Positions 23,247 to 34,272 of a stretch of 64,000 nt of DNA are shown here, in pieces. The number at the start of each line of letters is the position of its first letter. Positions within the stretch are counted from its first letter, which is position 1. Where the stretch lies: contig NC_079972.1 in NCBI RefSeq assembly GCF_029852145.1, positions 7,389,795 to 7,453,794 on the forward strand, given 5' to 3'. A program made the position numbers and the translations under genes. A model generated the notes under the pieces. That model was given only the letters and a program-made list of their open reading frames with translations. It did not search any database and was not told the origin of the DNA. Source of the DNA: Microplitis mediator. Taxonomy: Eukaryota > Arthropoda > Insecta > Hymenoptera > Braconidae.

Positions 23247-24089
23247 ATACGTACTTAAAAATCAATAATGTGAAGCAAATTTGACAATTTTCAATATTTT
23301 GATTCAGCCATGGAAATCTATAAATTCCTAAAACAGATGAGAATCCCTACATACTAAAATTATACGTGAATTAATGTAGTATTTCAATTATTATAAACTA
23401 AATTATTAATATTATAACAAAAAACAAAAAAATACACAAGTATAAATATGTATGCTTTTGCATACATATACGTAAATATGAAGGAAAAAAAATATTTATT
23501 AAGCATGTATAGAAATTCTGATTGATAAACATACAATATAAGAGATGTAAAAATGATTGATCTGAGTTATTATAATATTGTAAATATAGTTTGATGTTAT
23601 GTATAAATGTTACTAGATTGTGTAAGTAATGTAGATAAAAAATTTACTATGTATTATCACAATTCAGTTTCTAATAAATAGTGCTTAGTCATTTAAATTG
23701 ATAAATTTGTTAATAAACATGCAATTTAACAAAAGCTTGTGCTATAGCTAAAAATATTTTGTGGGCAAGGGGCTCTGGTTAAATATTGCGATTCAAAGTT
23801 TATCAAAATCAATTGAAAATTTCCGATTTAAACAATTCAAATATTATCCTGGGAAAAAAAAAGTTATATATAATCAGATATAATCATATATAATTGTATA
23901 AAATTCTATATAATTTTATATAATTATATATGATTATATCTACTATATTAAAAATTTTCATGTTTAATTATACATAAAAATATGTATGACCACATATTTA
24001 TATACATAATTTTATGTAAATATATATAATTATATTATTTTATATATTATCATACATATTTATACATTCGGTCGAAAATTTTTTATTAA
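23247..24089. other. A/T-rich interval without recognisable gene
   Basis: Several AATAAA and TTTGT motifs (23600-23720) that could end the host transcript. From about 23860 come TATATAATTATATA-type tandem words. Nothing coding. Confidence 0.4.
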
Positions 24090-24515
24090 ATTTTATATAA
24101 TTGTATAAAATTTCATACAATTGAGTTCTAAGAAATTCTATCTAATGGTAATTTCTGAGTGAATATTAAGCTGTGCGAGTGGAATCATAATATTTTTCGA
24201 AATAATTTAGATACGATCGAATAATGTAAGATTACTCGGAATAACTGATTTTATAATGATTTATAAAATTTTATGAAGTCTAAAAAATTTTTTAATTTAC
24301 CGCATTCATAAAAGTCATAAAGTATACAAAATTTTTTTTAAATTTCTTACAAGTAGACCAATAAGACCGAAAGCAGGATGACAGCTAAAAAATTTTGAAG
24401 TTTCAACAATGAATTAAGTTATAAAAAACTGAGATATAAAATTAAAAAATTTTAGCGAAGTTTAAAAAATTTTAACTTCTCATTTTTTTACATTTACCAA
24501 AAGGAAATCGGCCCC
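24090..24515 (+). repeat. Dispersed repeat R, copy 1
   Basis: Starting near ACAATTGAGTTCTAAGAAAT, about 420 bp match by eye to 44120-44535 in the same order (for example TTTACCGCATTCATAAA and AATTTTAACTTCTCATTT) with scattered differences. No coding potential. Confidence 0.55.
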
Positions 24516-24756
24516 TTAAGAAAAAAATTTTCAAATCCTCAGTTTCTTTTACTTGTTTTACTTTTTTTTTACTCCCTTGCCAAGGATTTGACCTTAATTA
24601 GTTCTGTCCATTGAAAATAAAAAATTTAAAAATGTGGAGCAAAAAGGGCCCCCCCCTCAAAAAAATTTTATAATGTGAGTTTTCCAGCTTGTTTCACTTT
24701 TTTTTCCTTCTGCTGAGTTTTCGGTGTTGATTTGCTGTCTATTGAAATTAAAAAAT

Positions 24757-25644
24757 CTGTCTGTCGGTTGACCCTGCGGACCAGCCCCAAAACTTCTCGC
24801 TGTTTTCGAGCTTCTTGAGCTCGAAACATTGTTGTGAATGCATTTACGAGTTCTTCGAGCTCGAAAATACTTTTGTGTGTCATTGTTTTCGAAAAAACCG
24901 TTTTTTAGCATTTCTTTCTTCAACGATATTTCACGAACGAATTAACCGATTTTTATGATTGAGGCAATTTTAAAGATATTCATAAGATACCGTTTTTTAG
25001 CATTTTTCCTCTGACAATATCTCTTGAATTAATATATCGATTATGATGTTTAAGGTGGCAATCGTCGCATTTTATCGGATTGTAGAGCTAATTGAATTTT
25101 GAAAACGTTTGATTCAGTCGTTTCAAAGATATTCGTAAAAAACTGATTTTTAACATTTCTGTCTCCGACGATATCTCTCGAACGCATAAGTCGATTTTGA
25201 TGTTCGCGGTGGCGATCGGCGCGTCTTATTGGGTTCTAGATCTCATTAGATTTTGAAGTTGATCGATCGAGTTGTTTCTAAGAAATTAAAAAAAAAACTA
25301 AAAAAAAAAAATTTTTTTTCCTTAATTCTCAATTATTTCCGGGTCTACTCAATGAAATGATCTAAAATTTTCAGGAAAGTTGACGGCCAACAACCTCTTT
25401 CGATTGCCGCAAGAACGATTTGAATCGGTTGATTAGTTTAAAAGTTATGAAAGGTTTACTACATACACACGCACACACATACATACAGCCATTCAGACAT
25501 CATTCTTAAAATAGTCAGAATAGCTTCCTAGGACCTCAAAACGTCGACATCTGATGAAAACTCGATTTTCGAAAATCGGGGTGAAAACAATAATTTCCTG
25601 AATTTTTGGAAAATCATCGATTTTCTTAGTAGGAAGTTAAAAAT
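24757..25644 (+). repeat. Family F dispersed repeat, copy 3
   Basis: Head CTGTCTGTCGGTTGACCC, CGAGCTC section, about three degenerate internal repeats (the words GATATCTCTCGAAC and GGCGATCGGCGCG recur), a short CA/CATA tract, and tail ...AGTAGGAAGTT. It is inserted in a G-run element whose right end is at 25818. Confidence 0.65.
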
Positions 25645-25818
25645 CCTGAAAAGTTGGGTAAAACGGGTCCCCAACAAAACTCAATAACCATTTTGCCCCT
25701 CCCCTCGCCTCAAACAATTTTCATGTTTAAAATTTTGAGGAGCCCATTTGGCCCCCTAATAATTCGAGGCATCCAACATTTTAGGGTGTCTATTTTGCTC
25801 CTCTCCCTTCCCCTATAT
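25645..25818. mobile_element. Right end of a G-run (GGGGCAAAAT) element
   Basis: Repeated CCATTTTGCCCC-like words and the end CCCTTCCCCTA followed by TA resemble the right end of the element at 52138-53054. The left part probably precedes the family F copy (about 24480-24750, with GGGCCCCCCC). Confidence 0.4.
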
Positions 25819-25867
25819 ATATAGCTAATAACACCGAATGGTGTGTAAGATAACACTCACTCCGAGT

Positions 25868-26065
25868 TAAAAGTACACCGTGCGAGCGACTAGCGAAAAA
25901 ATCGTTAGCAACTAGCGAAAAAATTGCTTCTAGCAAGCGATTTTTAATCGCTGCCTGCTAGCAAAAAAAAAACGCTAACTGCTAGCGAAATAATCACTTG
26001 CAGCTAACGATTAAAAATTGCTAGCTGCTAAAGAAAATAATCGCTAGCAGCTAGCAGTAAATAAG
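25868..26065. repeat. GCTAGCGATT-type palindromic minisatellite
   Basis: Roughly ten degenerate units around GCTAGCGAAAAAATCG and its complement. It is the same style of self-complementary tandem repeat as the arms of the complete elements, but no termini or core are identified. Confidence 0.5.
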
Positions 26066-26344
26066 CAGGGATGCTTCACGGACCACAACAGGGATCTGCA
26101 ATACCCCCATGAATGAGTTGGGGTAATCTTGCATACTGACAGTTGAGATAGGGTGCGCTAGTGGCGCTTTCTGTTGATCTTCCATAGTGGTATCCGAGAG
26201 AGGGCGCTTATGGCATTTTTCTAGTAGATTTGGGGGGCCTGAGGGAAGGGGAATGTGGGATCGGGGGAGGGGATTTGAGGTTGATACTGTAGGATCGGGG
26301 CCTGGACTATGGGGTGGGGATATAGGATTGATATGGTTCATGAA

Positions 26345-26625
26345 TAAGGATATAGAGGGCGTTGGAGAGGGGGTATTTTTTAAATTTAGGTAGGAAAAAT
26401 GACGTATGTTCTTATCGTATTGTTTCCATGTTTTCAAAATTAAACTTTAAGATATGTGAAAGAGAGGGGAGATATTTTTTGTAACAAATGACGCATTTTC
26501 CAACTTGCGAATATGTATACCTTATCTTATCTTTAGCAACTTTCACTTTGTTAATAACAAATGAGTCATTTGTTCATAAAATTTCATAGTTTTTATCTAA
26601 TTTTTTACAATTTTCCCCCGTTTTT
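26345..26625 (+). repeat. Diverged direct repeat D1, upstream of the 105-codon gene
   Basis: From GATATAGAGGGCGTTGG to TTTTACAATTTTCCCCCG it corresponds in order to 27503-27780 (shared words ATATAGAGGGCGTTG, TTATCTTATCTTTAGCAACT, ACAAATGAGTCATTTGTTC). It occupies the promoter position of the gene at 26902, suggesting a duplicated promoter region. Confidence 0.65.
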
Positions 26626-26901
26626 ACCAAAAATTATGTTGAGGATTTACAATATAAATTTGGTTTTATGTTTCAATTCTCTACAGTTCTTTGCCATCTC
26701 TATTTTGAATAATAGTGTCAAGTTAAGTTTACATTAACTCAGTGTACTTGTAACAGAACATTGTGTTGGATTGATTATGTGTTATTCGAAGCAGTTTGGA
26801 GAAAATTCATATTGTAAGTTTCATCTGCTGATTCTTTTCCTATTTTATATAAATTAAATAACTTTAATATATAGGTTTTTAAAATTTTTACAGTCAGTAA
26901 A

Positions 26902-27219
26902 ATGGATTTTGCACAAATTGATGGAGCCACCACCTTAGAAGAGGTTCTACCAAAGAAAAAAGTGTTTGAATTAAATGTCAATGGTGAATATCAAGTCACT
27001 AAGTTAAAGCTGGTCAGCACCAAATCTAAAGACAGATTTGTTGCATCGCTTGACAATGAATTTTGTGTTTCTCTCCCGTGGCATACTACTGCAGCTATTC
27101 ATGAGGATCTATCATTTTTGCTGACATTGAATGAGCTAATTGAAGAAGAAAACTCATGTCTTCGATACCTTGGTGGACAACATGATATGTTTGAATTCTT
27201 TATGAAAGTGCATAACTAA
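26902..27219 (+). CDS. Small spliced gene, 105-residue protein of unknown function
   Basis: ATG at 26902 to TAA at 27217-27219. Gene-like context: an upstream non-coding exon ends at a GTAAGT donor (26814), the acceptor TTTTTACAG ends at 26893 eight bases before the ATG, and AATAAA follows at about 27258. Base use is balanced for this A/T-rich region and the frame is not repeat-derived. The protein begins MDFAQIDGATTLEEV, has no signal peptide or membrane segment, and alternates short beta-like stretches (VFELNVNGEYQVTKLKLV, RFVASLDNEFCVSLP) with an acidic helix-like segment and YLGGQHDMFEF near the end. That pattern recalls small beta-barrel (OB-like) nucleic-acid-binding proteins, but this is a guess from strand pattern, not a family match. 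Confidence 0.7.
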   Translation: MDFAQIDGATTLEEVLPKKKVFELNVNGEYQVTKLKLVSTKSKDRFVASLDNEFCVSLPWHTTAAIHEDLSFLLTLNELIEEENSCLRYLGGQHDMFEFFMKVHN

Positions 27220-27434
27220 TTTCATGAACAATAGATATGTACATACTTGAGAATATTTAATAAAAAATTATATTAAAATGAACTCAAATCGTCTTCCTTT
27301 ATTTATATCATAGTTTTTAGTTATGAAGAATAAAAGAGAAATTGGGAGACATTGAACCCGATTATAAAAAAGTTAGAAAATATTCTAAAGTTAAGAGAAA
27401 TAATAACAATATTAATAATGATAATGATAAAAAA

Positions 27435-27436
<2 letters not shown>

Positions 27437-27472
<36 letters not shown>
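27437..27472 (+). repeat. (AAT)n microsatellite
   Basis: About 12 AAT units. The frame reading through it as polyasparagine lacks other support as a gene. Confidence 0.8.
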
Positions 27473-27473
<1 letters not shown>

Positions 27474-27502
27474 TTTTCCTCTCAAGATTCCTTATTGTAT
27501 GT

Positions 27503-27780
27503 AGATATAGAGGGCGTTGCTTGGAGTAGGGGATATTCGTTCAAACTTTTGGTAGGAAGATGATGTATGGTCTTATATTGTTTAATTAATATCTTAGATT
27601 AAACTATACGATATGTGGAATGGAGGTAGTTTTTATAACAAATGAAGCATTTTCACTTGTTAATATGTATATTTTATCTTATCTTTAGCAACTTTCACTT
27701 TTTAACAACAAATGAGTCATTTGTTCTTAAAATTTATATTTTTTATCTAATCTTTTACAATTTTTGCCCCGTTTTACTAA
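27503..27780 (+). repeat. Diverged direct repeat D2
   Basis: Downstream counterpart of D1. It contains the same ordered blocks but no intact gene follows; a foldback element begins at 27802. This suggests an ancestral tandem duplication whose second gene was lost or displaced. Confidence 0.6.
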
Positions 27781-27801
27781 ATTTGAACTATAAAAGTGTA
27801 A

Positions 27802-29946
27802 CATAGCTCGTTTAGCAAATTTATTCAGCTTCAATTTGGTTTTTTGTTTAATCTCGTAGGACGTTTTGTCGCAGAGATATCAGCCTTCAAACAGAAAATG
27901 ATCCTTTTGGCTTTGATCATCGATATTTCAGATACCAATGATCGCACAGAAAGTTAAAGGGCGGCGTTGAAAACTTAAATAAATTTCCTACAAGACCCTG
28001 TCATCATTTTTTGGAAAAAAAATTTTTTTTTATTTTTAACATTCATTAGAAGTGAGTCCAAAAAAATGACTTTTTTTGGTTTTTTAGTAAATCAACCGCT
28101 ACTCTGCAAATATTGATAAAAAAAATAATGTTGCCTGGGAATTTTTTGCCAACAAATGGCAAAAACAAATGAAAAAAAAAAAAAAAAAAAAAAAAACAAA
28201 ACAATCTAAAAAAAAAAAAAATTGAAACTTTTTTTTTGTGTTCTAAATTTTTTTTTTTACATTTTCTGGAAATTTTTTATTTTTTTTGTGATTTCTTTGC
28301 ATTTGCTGAGTCATTAATGCAAAAATTTGAGAAAAGTAAAAAAAAAATCATTTTTTCATTTTGATTATGATTACACAATTAAAGGAACAAAACTTGCTCC
28401 TTTAATTGTTTAGCAAAACTTTGATCGATGATTCCTAAAAAACGGTTCGATGGATCAATTTAAAAATTTTCAGGGGTCTTAGGGGTACATTAAGCTAAAA
28501 AATTCCCTGGCAACATTATTTTTTTTATCGATATTTGCAGAGAAGCGGTTGATTTACTAAAAAACCAAAAAAAGTCATTTTTTTGTACTTACTTCTAATG
28601 GATGTTAGAAATAAAAAAAAATTTTTTTTCCAAAAAATGATGACAGGGTCTTGTAGGGAATTTATTTAAGTTTTTAACGCTGCCCTTTAACTTTCTGTGC
28701 GATCATTGGTACCTGAAATATCGATGATCAAAGCTAAAAGGATCATTTTCTGTTTGAAGGCTGATATCTCTGCGACAAATTGTCCTACGTGGTGTTACAT
28801 TCTGGCTTATCTATTAATCCGACAGAATATTTTTAATTTAACCAGGTTGACGTCGTTAGGGTGTCAATAGACCCCAGGTGCGTCAGCCGTTGACCTTCTT
28901 TTATTTTATGCAAAAAGTTAGTGACTTACCATGAAGACGATTGTGGGCCCTATAGCTCGCCCCTAGTAATTCCTTTGATGTCTCCTTTGAACGCAAACAA
29001 GACGAGCCCCGAAGACTCGGTTCCTTCGTAGAGGAAAGCAATTTTAATTCGTCGATCAAACCACCAGAGCTCGAAGGCTCAACAACACAAGAGCTTGAAA
29101 GCTCAACAACACACGAGCTCGACGGCTCAACAACACACGAGCTCAAAAGCTCAACAACACGAGAGCTGGAAAGCTCAACAAGAACTTCCTCCGACCCAAC
29201 TCTCGGATGACCTTCGGTGAGGTCCGCGATAACACCTCGAATCCCGCGACCGAGCTGTACCGCACATCCTGACCTCCTGCGTCATCGGCCTCGAAGCATG
29301 AATTTCGGGTTTGGAAAGGAAACGTTCAGGCTGCCGGGATCGGCGCCCGGAACAGGTGAGAGTATTGGGCTGCCCGTAGCGGCGCCCAAAGTTGAAATAA
29401 GGAGTGCGTATTTAAATAAAATACGGATATATATTTTGCTTCAAGTCCGAGTGACAGGATCAAGCCAGCAGGTTTGTGTAGAGTTCTTGGCTCTACTAGA
29501 TCTTGTGATCGACTGCCTGTAAACGACTGACTTTAATCGACTGACTTGATTCTGTCACTCCTTGGTATTATACATTTTCAAAATGTTAACGTTGCATCTC
29601 AGGTTTTCTATGAGAGAATCGTCGTGGCCCGAGTCTCATGCATCGTCATCTGTTTAGACTATCCGCGAGCCACGGCGACTCTCTTATCGCAAGAGATTTC
29701 CGTTACATTGTTGGCGGTGAATAAAAATAATATCGCCAACAAAGTAACGATTTATTAATTTATTAATTAATTATGATTATAAGAAGTGTCGAACCGTTTA
29801 TTCGCCCACTGCGGCGAATAAATAATTCGAGACTTCAAAAAAAAAATTTCTAAAAATTTTTATTTAAATTTAATTGAAGCCAGAACGTAACAGTGGTTAA
29901 AAAAAAAACCAAATTGAAGCTGAATAAATTTGCTGAACGAGCTATG
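27802..29946. mobile_element. Long foldback element interrupted by a solo LTR
   Basis: The left arm from CATAGCTCGTTTAGC and the right arm ending GAACGAGCTATG mirror each other once the 1.1 kb LTR (28793-29892) is removed, including the CGTAGGAC and CCTGTCATCATTTTTTGG blocks. The centre lies near 28310-28380. Words such as TTTTGGCTTTGATCATCGAT resemble the arms of the Tc1-like foldback at 8777-10950, so the two are probably diverged relatives. Confidence 0.7.
28793..29892. mobile_element. Solo LTR with 4-bp duplication GTGG
   Basis: Begins TGTTACATTCTGGC and ends GCCAGAACGTAACA (TG...CA, inverted ends). GTGG is present on both sides (28789-28792, 29893-29896). At 1100 bp with no internal region it is a solo LTR left by recombination. 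It contains five or so 25-30-bp tandem units around GAGCTCGAAGGCTCAACAAC (29060-29182). Higher G/C than the surroundings. Reading frames in it are not gag or pol. Confidence 0.8.
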
Positions 29947-30228
29947 CATTTGTTTAGTTGAAAGAATTTTTCCGCGGTCCGTGGGCTCTTCCGAAAACAA
30001 AAAAAAATTTAGAAATTTTTTGTCTCGCGGTATTTCTCATGTTTGCGCAATAACCGGAGCTTTCAAAAAATTTTGAAAAAAAATGCACCACAACAAGAGA
30101 TTTCAAGCTACAAAATGCTTTTTCTAACATCTCGATACGATCATTTTTCACCAAGTTACAGACTTCCAAAAATCACTAAAAAATTTATAAAATTTTTCTG
30201 CTCCTTCAATTTTTTGCATTAGTGAATA
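29947..30228. repeat. Fragment resembling the right terminus of the Tc1-like foldback
   Basis: AAAATGCTTTTTCTAACATC, CATTTTTCACCAAGTTACAG, CAAAAATCACTAAAAAAT follow the order of the terminal part of the 8777-10950 element (about 10840-10950). It ends near TTTTTTGCATTAGTG. The left counterpart is not seen. Confidence 0.5.
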
Positions 30229-31073
30229 TAGTCATATTTTAAACAGTGACAAAATTTTAGAGAATTTAATACAAATAAATTATATACTTGAGTAATCTAT
30301 ACTATTCAATTAAATATCATTTAATATTGAAGGGATATTTTGGTTACTTTCAATTAGAACTGCAATTCTATTTAGACCAATGTTTTTTAATAATACAACT
30401 ACCTAAATTTCCCGCAAATATAAAATGCTAAGGGCGCTCACACGCGCTAGCGAAAAATATTGAAATTAAAACAAAAAGAAACTGCTCACCTGTCTAAAAG
30501 ATCGGGTAAATCAGCATCCATTTTTATTAATCAGTGTCAGTGCGATAATCATTTATAATTGTATACTGTAGTGTTTTCAGTCAAATAAAAAATATCAACA
30601 GTACATCTTAATAATCTATTAAGACCAATAGAAGCCCACCTTTCGCGAGAAGGATACGTAATGATTTCAAAAGAGTGACTACTAATGTGAAATCAAATAA
30701 TAATTAAAAAACTATGATTGTTGGTTTTAATTTTACTATATAATTATATTATTTATATTATATTCATTCTTATAGTTATTTTGCATCAATTAATGTTTTT
30801 TATACTATTTTATTAAAATTATAATAAATGTGACAGTTATATTATTGATTAAAATACGTTTACTTTACCCAAATAGTTTTACAATTAATTGAAGATTTTT
30901 TATTTTTAATTAAATCCAATATGTTTTCAATGGAACTATTCGAATTATTAATTTAAATATAGACTTATTTAATATAAGAACCATATTATTCAATTTCGTG
31001 AATTCTACTTCTATATTCAAATATCAATATCTTAACTATTAATATATCTAGAGTTGCGCTAACACTGAAGGAT
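30229..31073. other. A/T-rich interval, nothing recognised
   Basis: No reading frame, terminal repeat or RNA-like structure of note on either strand. Confidence 0.5.
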
Positions 31074-32000
31074 CCCGACTAGAAATTACTGTGGGAATGC
31101 CCACTGTACGTATCTGGCCCCAATTGGGTCCCAATGGGGAATTCCCAAGAGGGAAATCCCCATGAGGGCCCAATCAGAACCCAATCGGGAAATCCCAAAC
31201 AAAAATAAAATAATTTATGGTCGATATTTCCCAATTGGGGCCTGAGCGGGACCTAAGTGGGACAACTCATTGTGAAAATATACAAATTATTGTAATTTTT
31301 CCCAATTGGGTTCTGTATGGGACCCAAGTGGGAAATTCCAACGTGGAAATAAAAAAAATTAATGCAATTTTTCCCTCTTGAGTTCTGTATGGGGCCCAAG
31401 TGGGAAATCCCAACATAAACTTTGAAAAAGTATTGTAATTTTTCCCAATTGGGTTCTGTGTGGGACCCAAGTGGGAAATCCCAACGCGGAAATGAAAAAA
31501 ATTCATGCAATTTTTCCCTATTGGGTTCTGTGTGGGACCCAAGTGGGAAATCCCAACATAAAATTTAAAAAAATATTGTCATTTTTCCCAATTGGGTTCT
31601 GTGTGGGACCCAAGTGGGAAATCCCAACGTGGAAATAAAAAAAATTAATGCAATTTTTCCCCATGGGATTTTTTTATTAATTTAAATCATGTACACTCCT
31701 TCTAAATAATGCTCCTAGTACATTAAATTAAAATTCGGATTTAATTACAATTATTTTTCTTTTTTTGCATTTTAATATTTTTTCTAACAGGGATGCCTTA
31801 GTGGGATCTCTTGGGGATTTCCCCATTGGGGCACAAGTAGGATTTCCCCATTGGGGTTTAAGTGGGATTTCCCTATTGGGGCACAAGTGGGATTTCCCCA
31901 TTGGGGCCCAATAGGTCTTTGCGTGACATCCCTATGTACGGCCCCAATTGGGAATCCCAACGGGGGCCCAAGTGGTCGCACCTAAAAATTTCTAGTCGGG
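31074..32000. mobile_element. CCCGACTAG element with CCCAATTGGG arms, no core module (E7)
   Basis: Ends CCCGACTAGAAATT and AATTTCTAGTCGGG flanked by AT (31072-31073, 32001-32002). The left arm holds five or six tandem units of about 120 bp and the right arm GGGATTTCCCCATTGGGG units. The centre (31660-31790) is plain A/T-rich with no tRNA-like boxes. Frames across the arms (proline/glycine/asparagine-rich) are artefacts of the repeat. Confidence 0.8.
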
Positions 32001-32483
32001 ATATTAATAATTAATAAGTTAATTCTAGGCTCAAATACTGGTATTTTAACTATTAATATATGTAGAGTTGTGCCAAGAATATTTGATTATTTACAATAAA
32101 TATATTGTTTATTCATAATGAACGGAAATCTAACTCTCCATAATTAACTCTACCATTTGTTCATATTAAAGAAAATATCTTAACTATAAATATATCGTTT
32201 TTCAGCGTTTTCATCAAAATAGTGTTAAAGTGAGTTTACATTGACTCTAGTACAGGGCACTTAATACAAGTCATTTAATATTTTTTTCTCAAGGTATAAT
32301 ATAACTGCATATAGGAACAACATCAAAATTATTCATAGTTCTTTTGAAAATCATTGTGTGTCGAAGCTGTGTCTAATAAAAAAAAAATAAAAAAAATGAA
32401 TCATCGAACGTTAAGGTCCGCTCAAATTATTTACCAAACAATCTAGTTGATATCTTAACCATATCAATTTTTATTCGTCATAG

Positions 32484-32769
32484 ACCCCATGTATCCAATG
32501 ATGTTTGTAATCATTCAGCGCAAATAGAATTGGATGAAGTAAGTGTTAAAAGTGAAGACGATATTTTTGGTGACTGCAACGAATACAATCGTCAGTGTAA
32601 AGAAGAGAAACATATTAAATTAGTTAATCAAGAAAAAGAAATCGATTTACAAACTTTCTATTGGAAGACTTTATTATTAACCTTTAAACATCATAAGGAT
32701 TATGACCAGGCTTGTCATAAAATTACGTTCATGTTAACTAATTTAATGTTTAAAGCTTACAAGAACTGA
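32484..32769 (+). CDS. Possible terminal exon of an unidentified small gene
   Basis: The acceptor ATTCGTCATAG ends at 32483. The frame then runs 95 codons to TGA at 32767-32769, and AATAAA follows near 32862. The encoded end is acidic (VSVKSEDDIFGD) then FYWKTLLLTF...ACHKITFMLTNLMF. An acidic DDIFG-type motif followed by a helix is faintly reminiscent of the BESS motif of MADF-BESS proteins, too weak to assign. Just upstream, about 32213-32260 resembles the leader of the gene at 26902 (AATAGTGT..., AGTTTACATT.ACTC), hinting at a shared promoter or first exon. Upstream coding exons were not found. Confidence 0.4.
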
Positions 32770-32960
32770 CATGATAAAATCAATACCTTAATTTAACGTA
32801 TAGCTCTAAATTATTTATTTGTAATCGAAAAAATAATATATATCATAAGGTATGATAAATAAAGAATGATTATCATACAATATATAGTTTTGTTATTCTT
32901 ACCAACTTTCTCTCTCTCTCTCTTGATACATTAATTCAAGCTTATTTACTTGATGTACTA

Positions 32961-33691
32961 CTCTCTTAAACGAAATAAGTCAAAATTTCACTAATTGAAA
33001 TAGTGATCTTAAAATTCACTACAAAATTAGTGATTTTGAATTAGATTCACTAATTTATTAGTGATTCCTCGGATTCTACAATGATTACTAGTGGCGCCTC
33101 GCTTAAGGACTTTTTATTCTATCATTGAATTATCAAATTCAGGGCAAAATTAATTACGATAATTTTTAAATACAACTGAACAGTATTAATTAAAGTAAGT
33201 TAATTAAATAAAACCTAATTTAATTGCTAAATAATACATCTTGTTATTTTTTAATAGCTTTATATTTTTACTCCAACTTTTTTTACCGAACCTTAATCAA
33301 AACCATCATTGACAATAGATTCAGGTTATAAGTTATAATTATGATATAAATATTTACCATATGAAATTAATTTTAATTGTTAATTTAGTCGATCAAGTTG
33401 CTAAAAAAATTTTATAATCAATTACAAATAATAATCATAATAATAATAATATTTTGATACAATATTATTAGCAACGATACAATATTTTTTCAAATAAATC
33501 CTCGTCAACAAGTGAATTAGTACATCTTTGACTAATTCAATCAGTGAAATTTTCACTAATTCTATATGTTGTTTTTTTTACTAATTCAAAAAGTGAACAG
33601 TCACTAATTCATAGTCGTATATATTGGACAATTTAGATTAGTGAATATTCACAAGTAATTAGTGGTTTTTCACTAATTTAGTTTTAGAGAG
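32961..33691. mobile_element. CTCTCTTAAAC element with CACTAATTAGTG arms (E16)
   Basis: CTCTCTTAAACG at the left and GTTTTAGAGAG at the right, flanked by TA (32959-32960, 33692-33693). Arms are TTCACTAATT/AATTAGTGAA palindromic units; the middle is A/T-rich with no recognised module. Confidence 0.7.
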
Positions 33692-34272
33692 TACTTAATA
33701 GATCATATATATAACTGTATGATCATATTAAATGAAGAGATTGAGGTGGCTGTGTAACAGGGTAAAATAGATTCCAATGACTATTTATTAAGATCTAAAT
33801 TTGGATTTGTCCACGATCGATAATGGGTCCTGATTATAACCCGGTTTATTAAATTGAGTGATTCGACATGTCACCGGGTGTCGCTAATCAGTGAGACTCG
33901 AACATCCGCCCCTCTCTTTGGCAAATTAATTTACTAGGGATGAGTTTTCCGGGGGTGAATCGAAGAGTTATAAGTGAGTGTCAGTGTCAAAAATCGGGGG
34001 AGAGTCAATCGGACGACCGAAGGCAATGGACGCCTAAGTGAAAGTTAGTGAACGACTAGAGTGATTGGATGCATCATCTACACCATTCTATACGAGGCAA
34101 GACGAGGACCTTAATAATCTGGAGCAAGAACAAACCGGATAATCGAGAACCAGAAGGGCAGATTTACCTGTAAGAAAAACTGGACGACAGTTGGAGGAAT
34201 AGCCGGACATCAGCTACGAGTCTCATCTGGGTGCTGCTGTAAAATTCATCAAGGTAAAATTATAATTAATTA

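Noticed and set aside
26051..26437. 128-residue Pro/Ser-rich minus-strand frame
   Set aside because: It overlaps the presumed promoter repeat D1, has no recognisable domain or splice context, and is absent from the D2 copy.
31253..31542. Two overlapping minus-strand proteins with repeated WAPYRTQ/LGPIQN motifs
   Set aside because: Readings of the CCCAATTGGG arm of E7; no start context or other gene signals.
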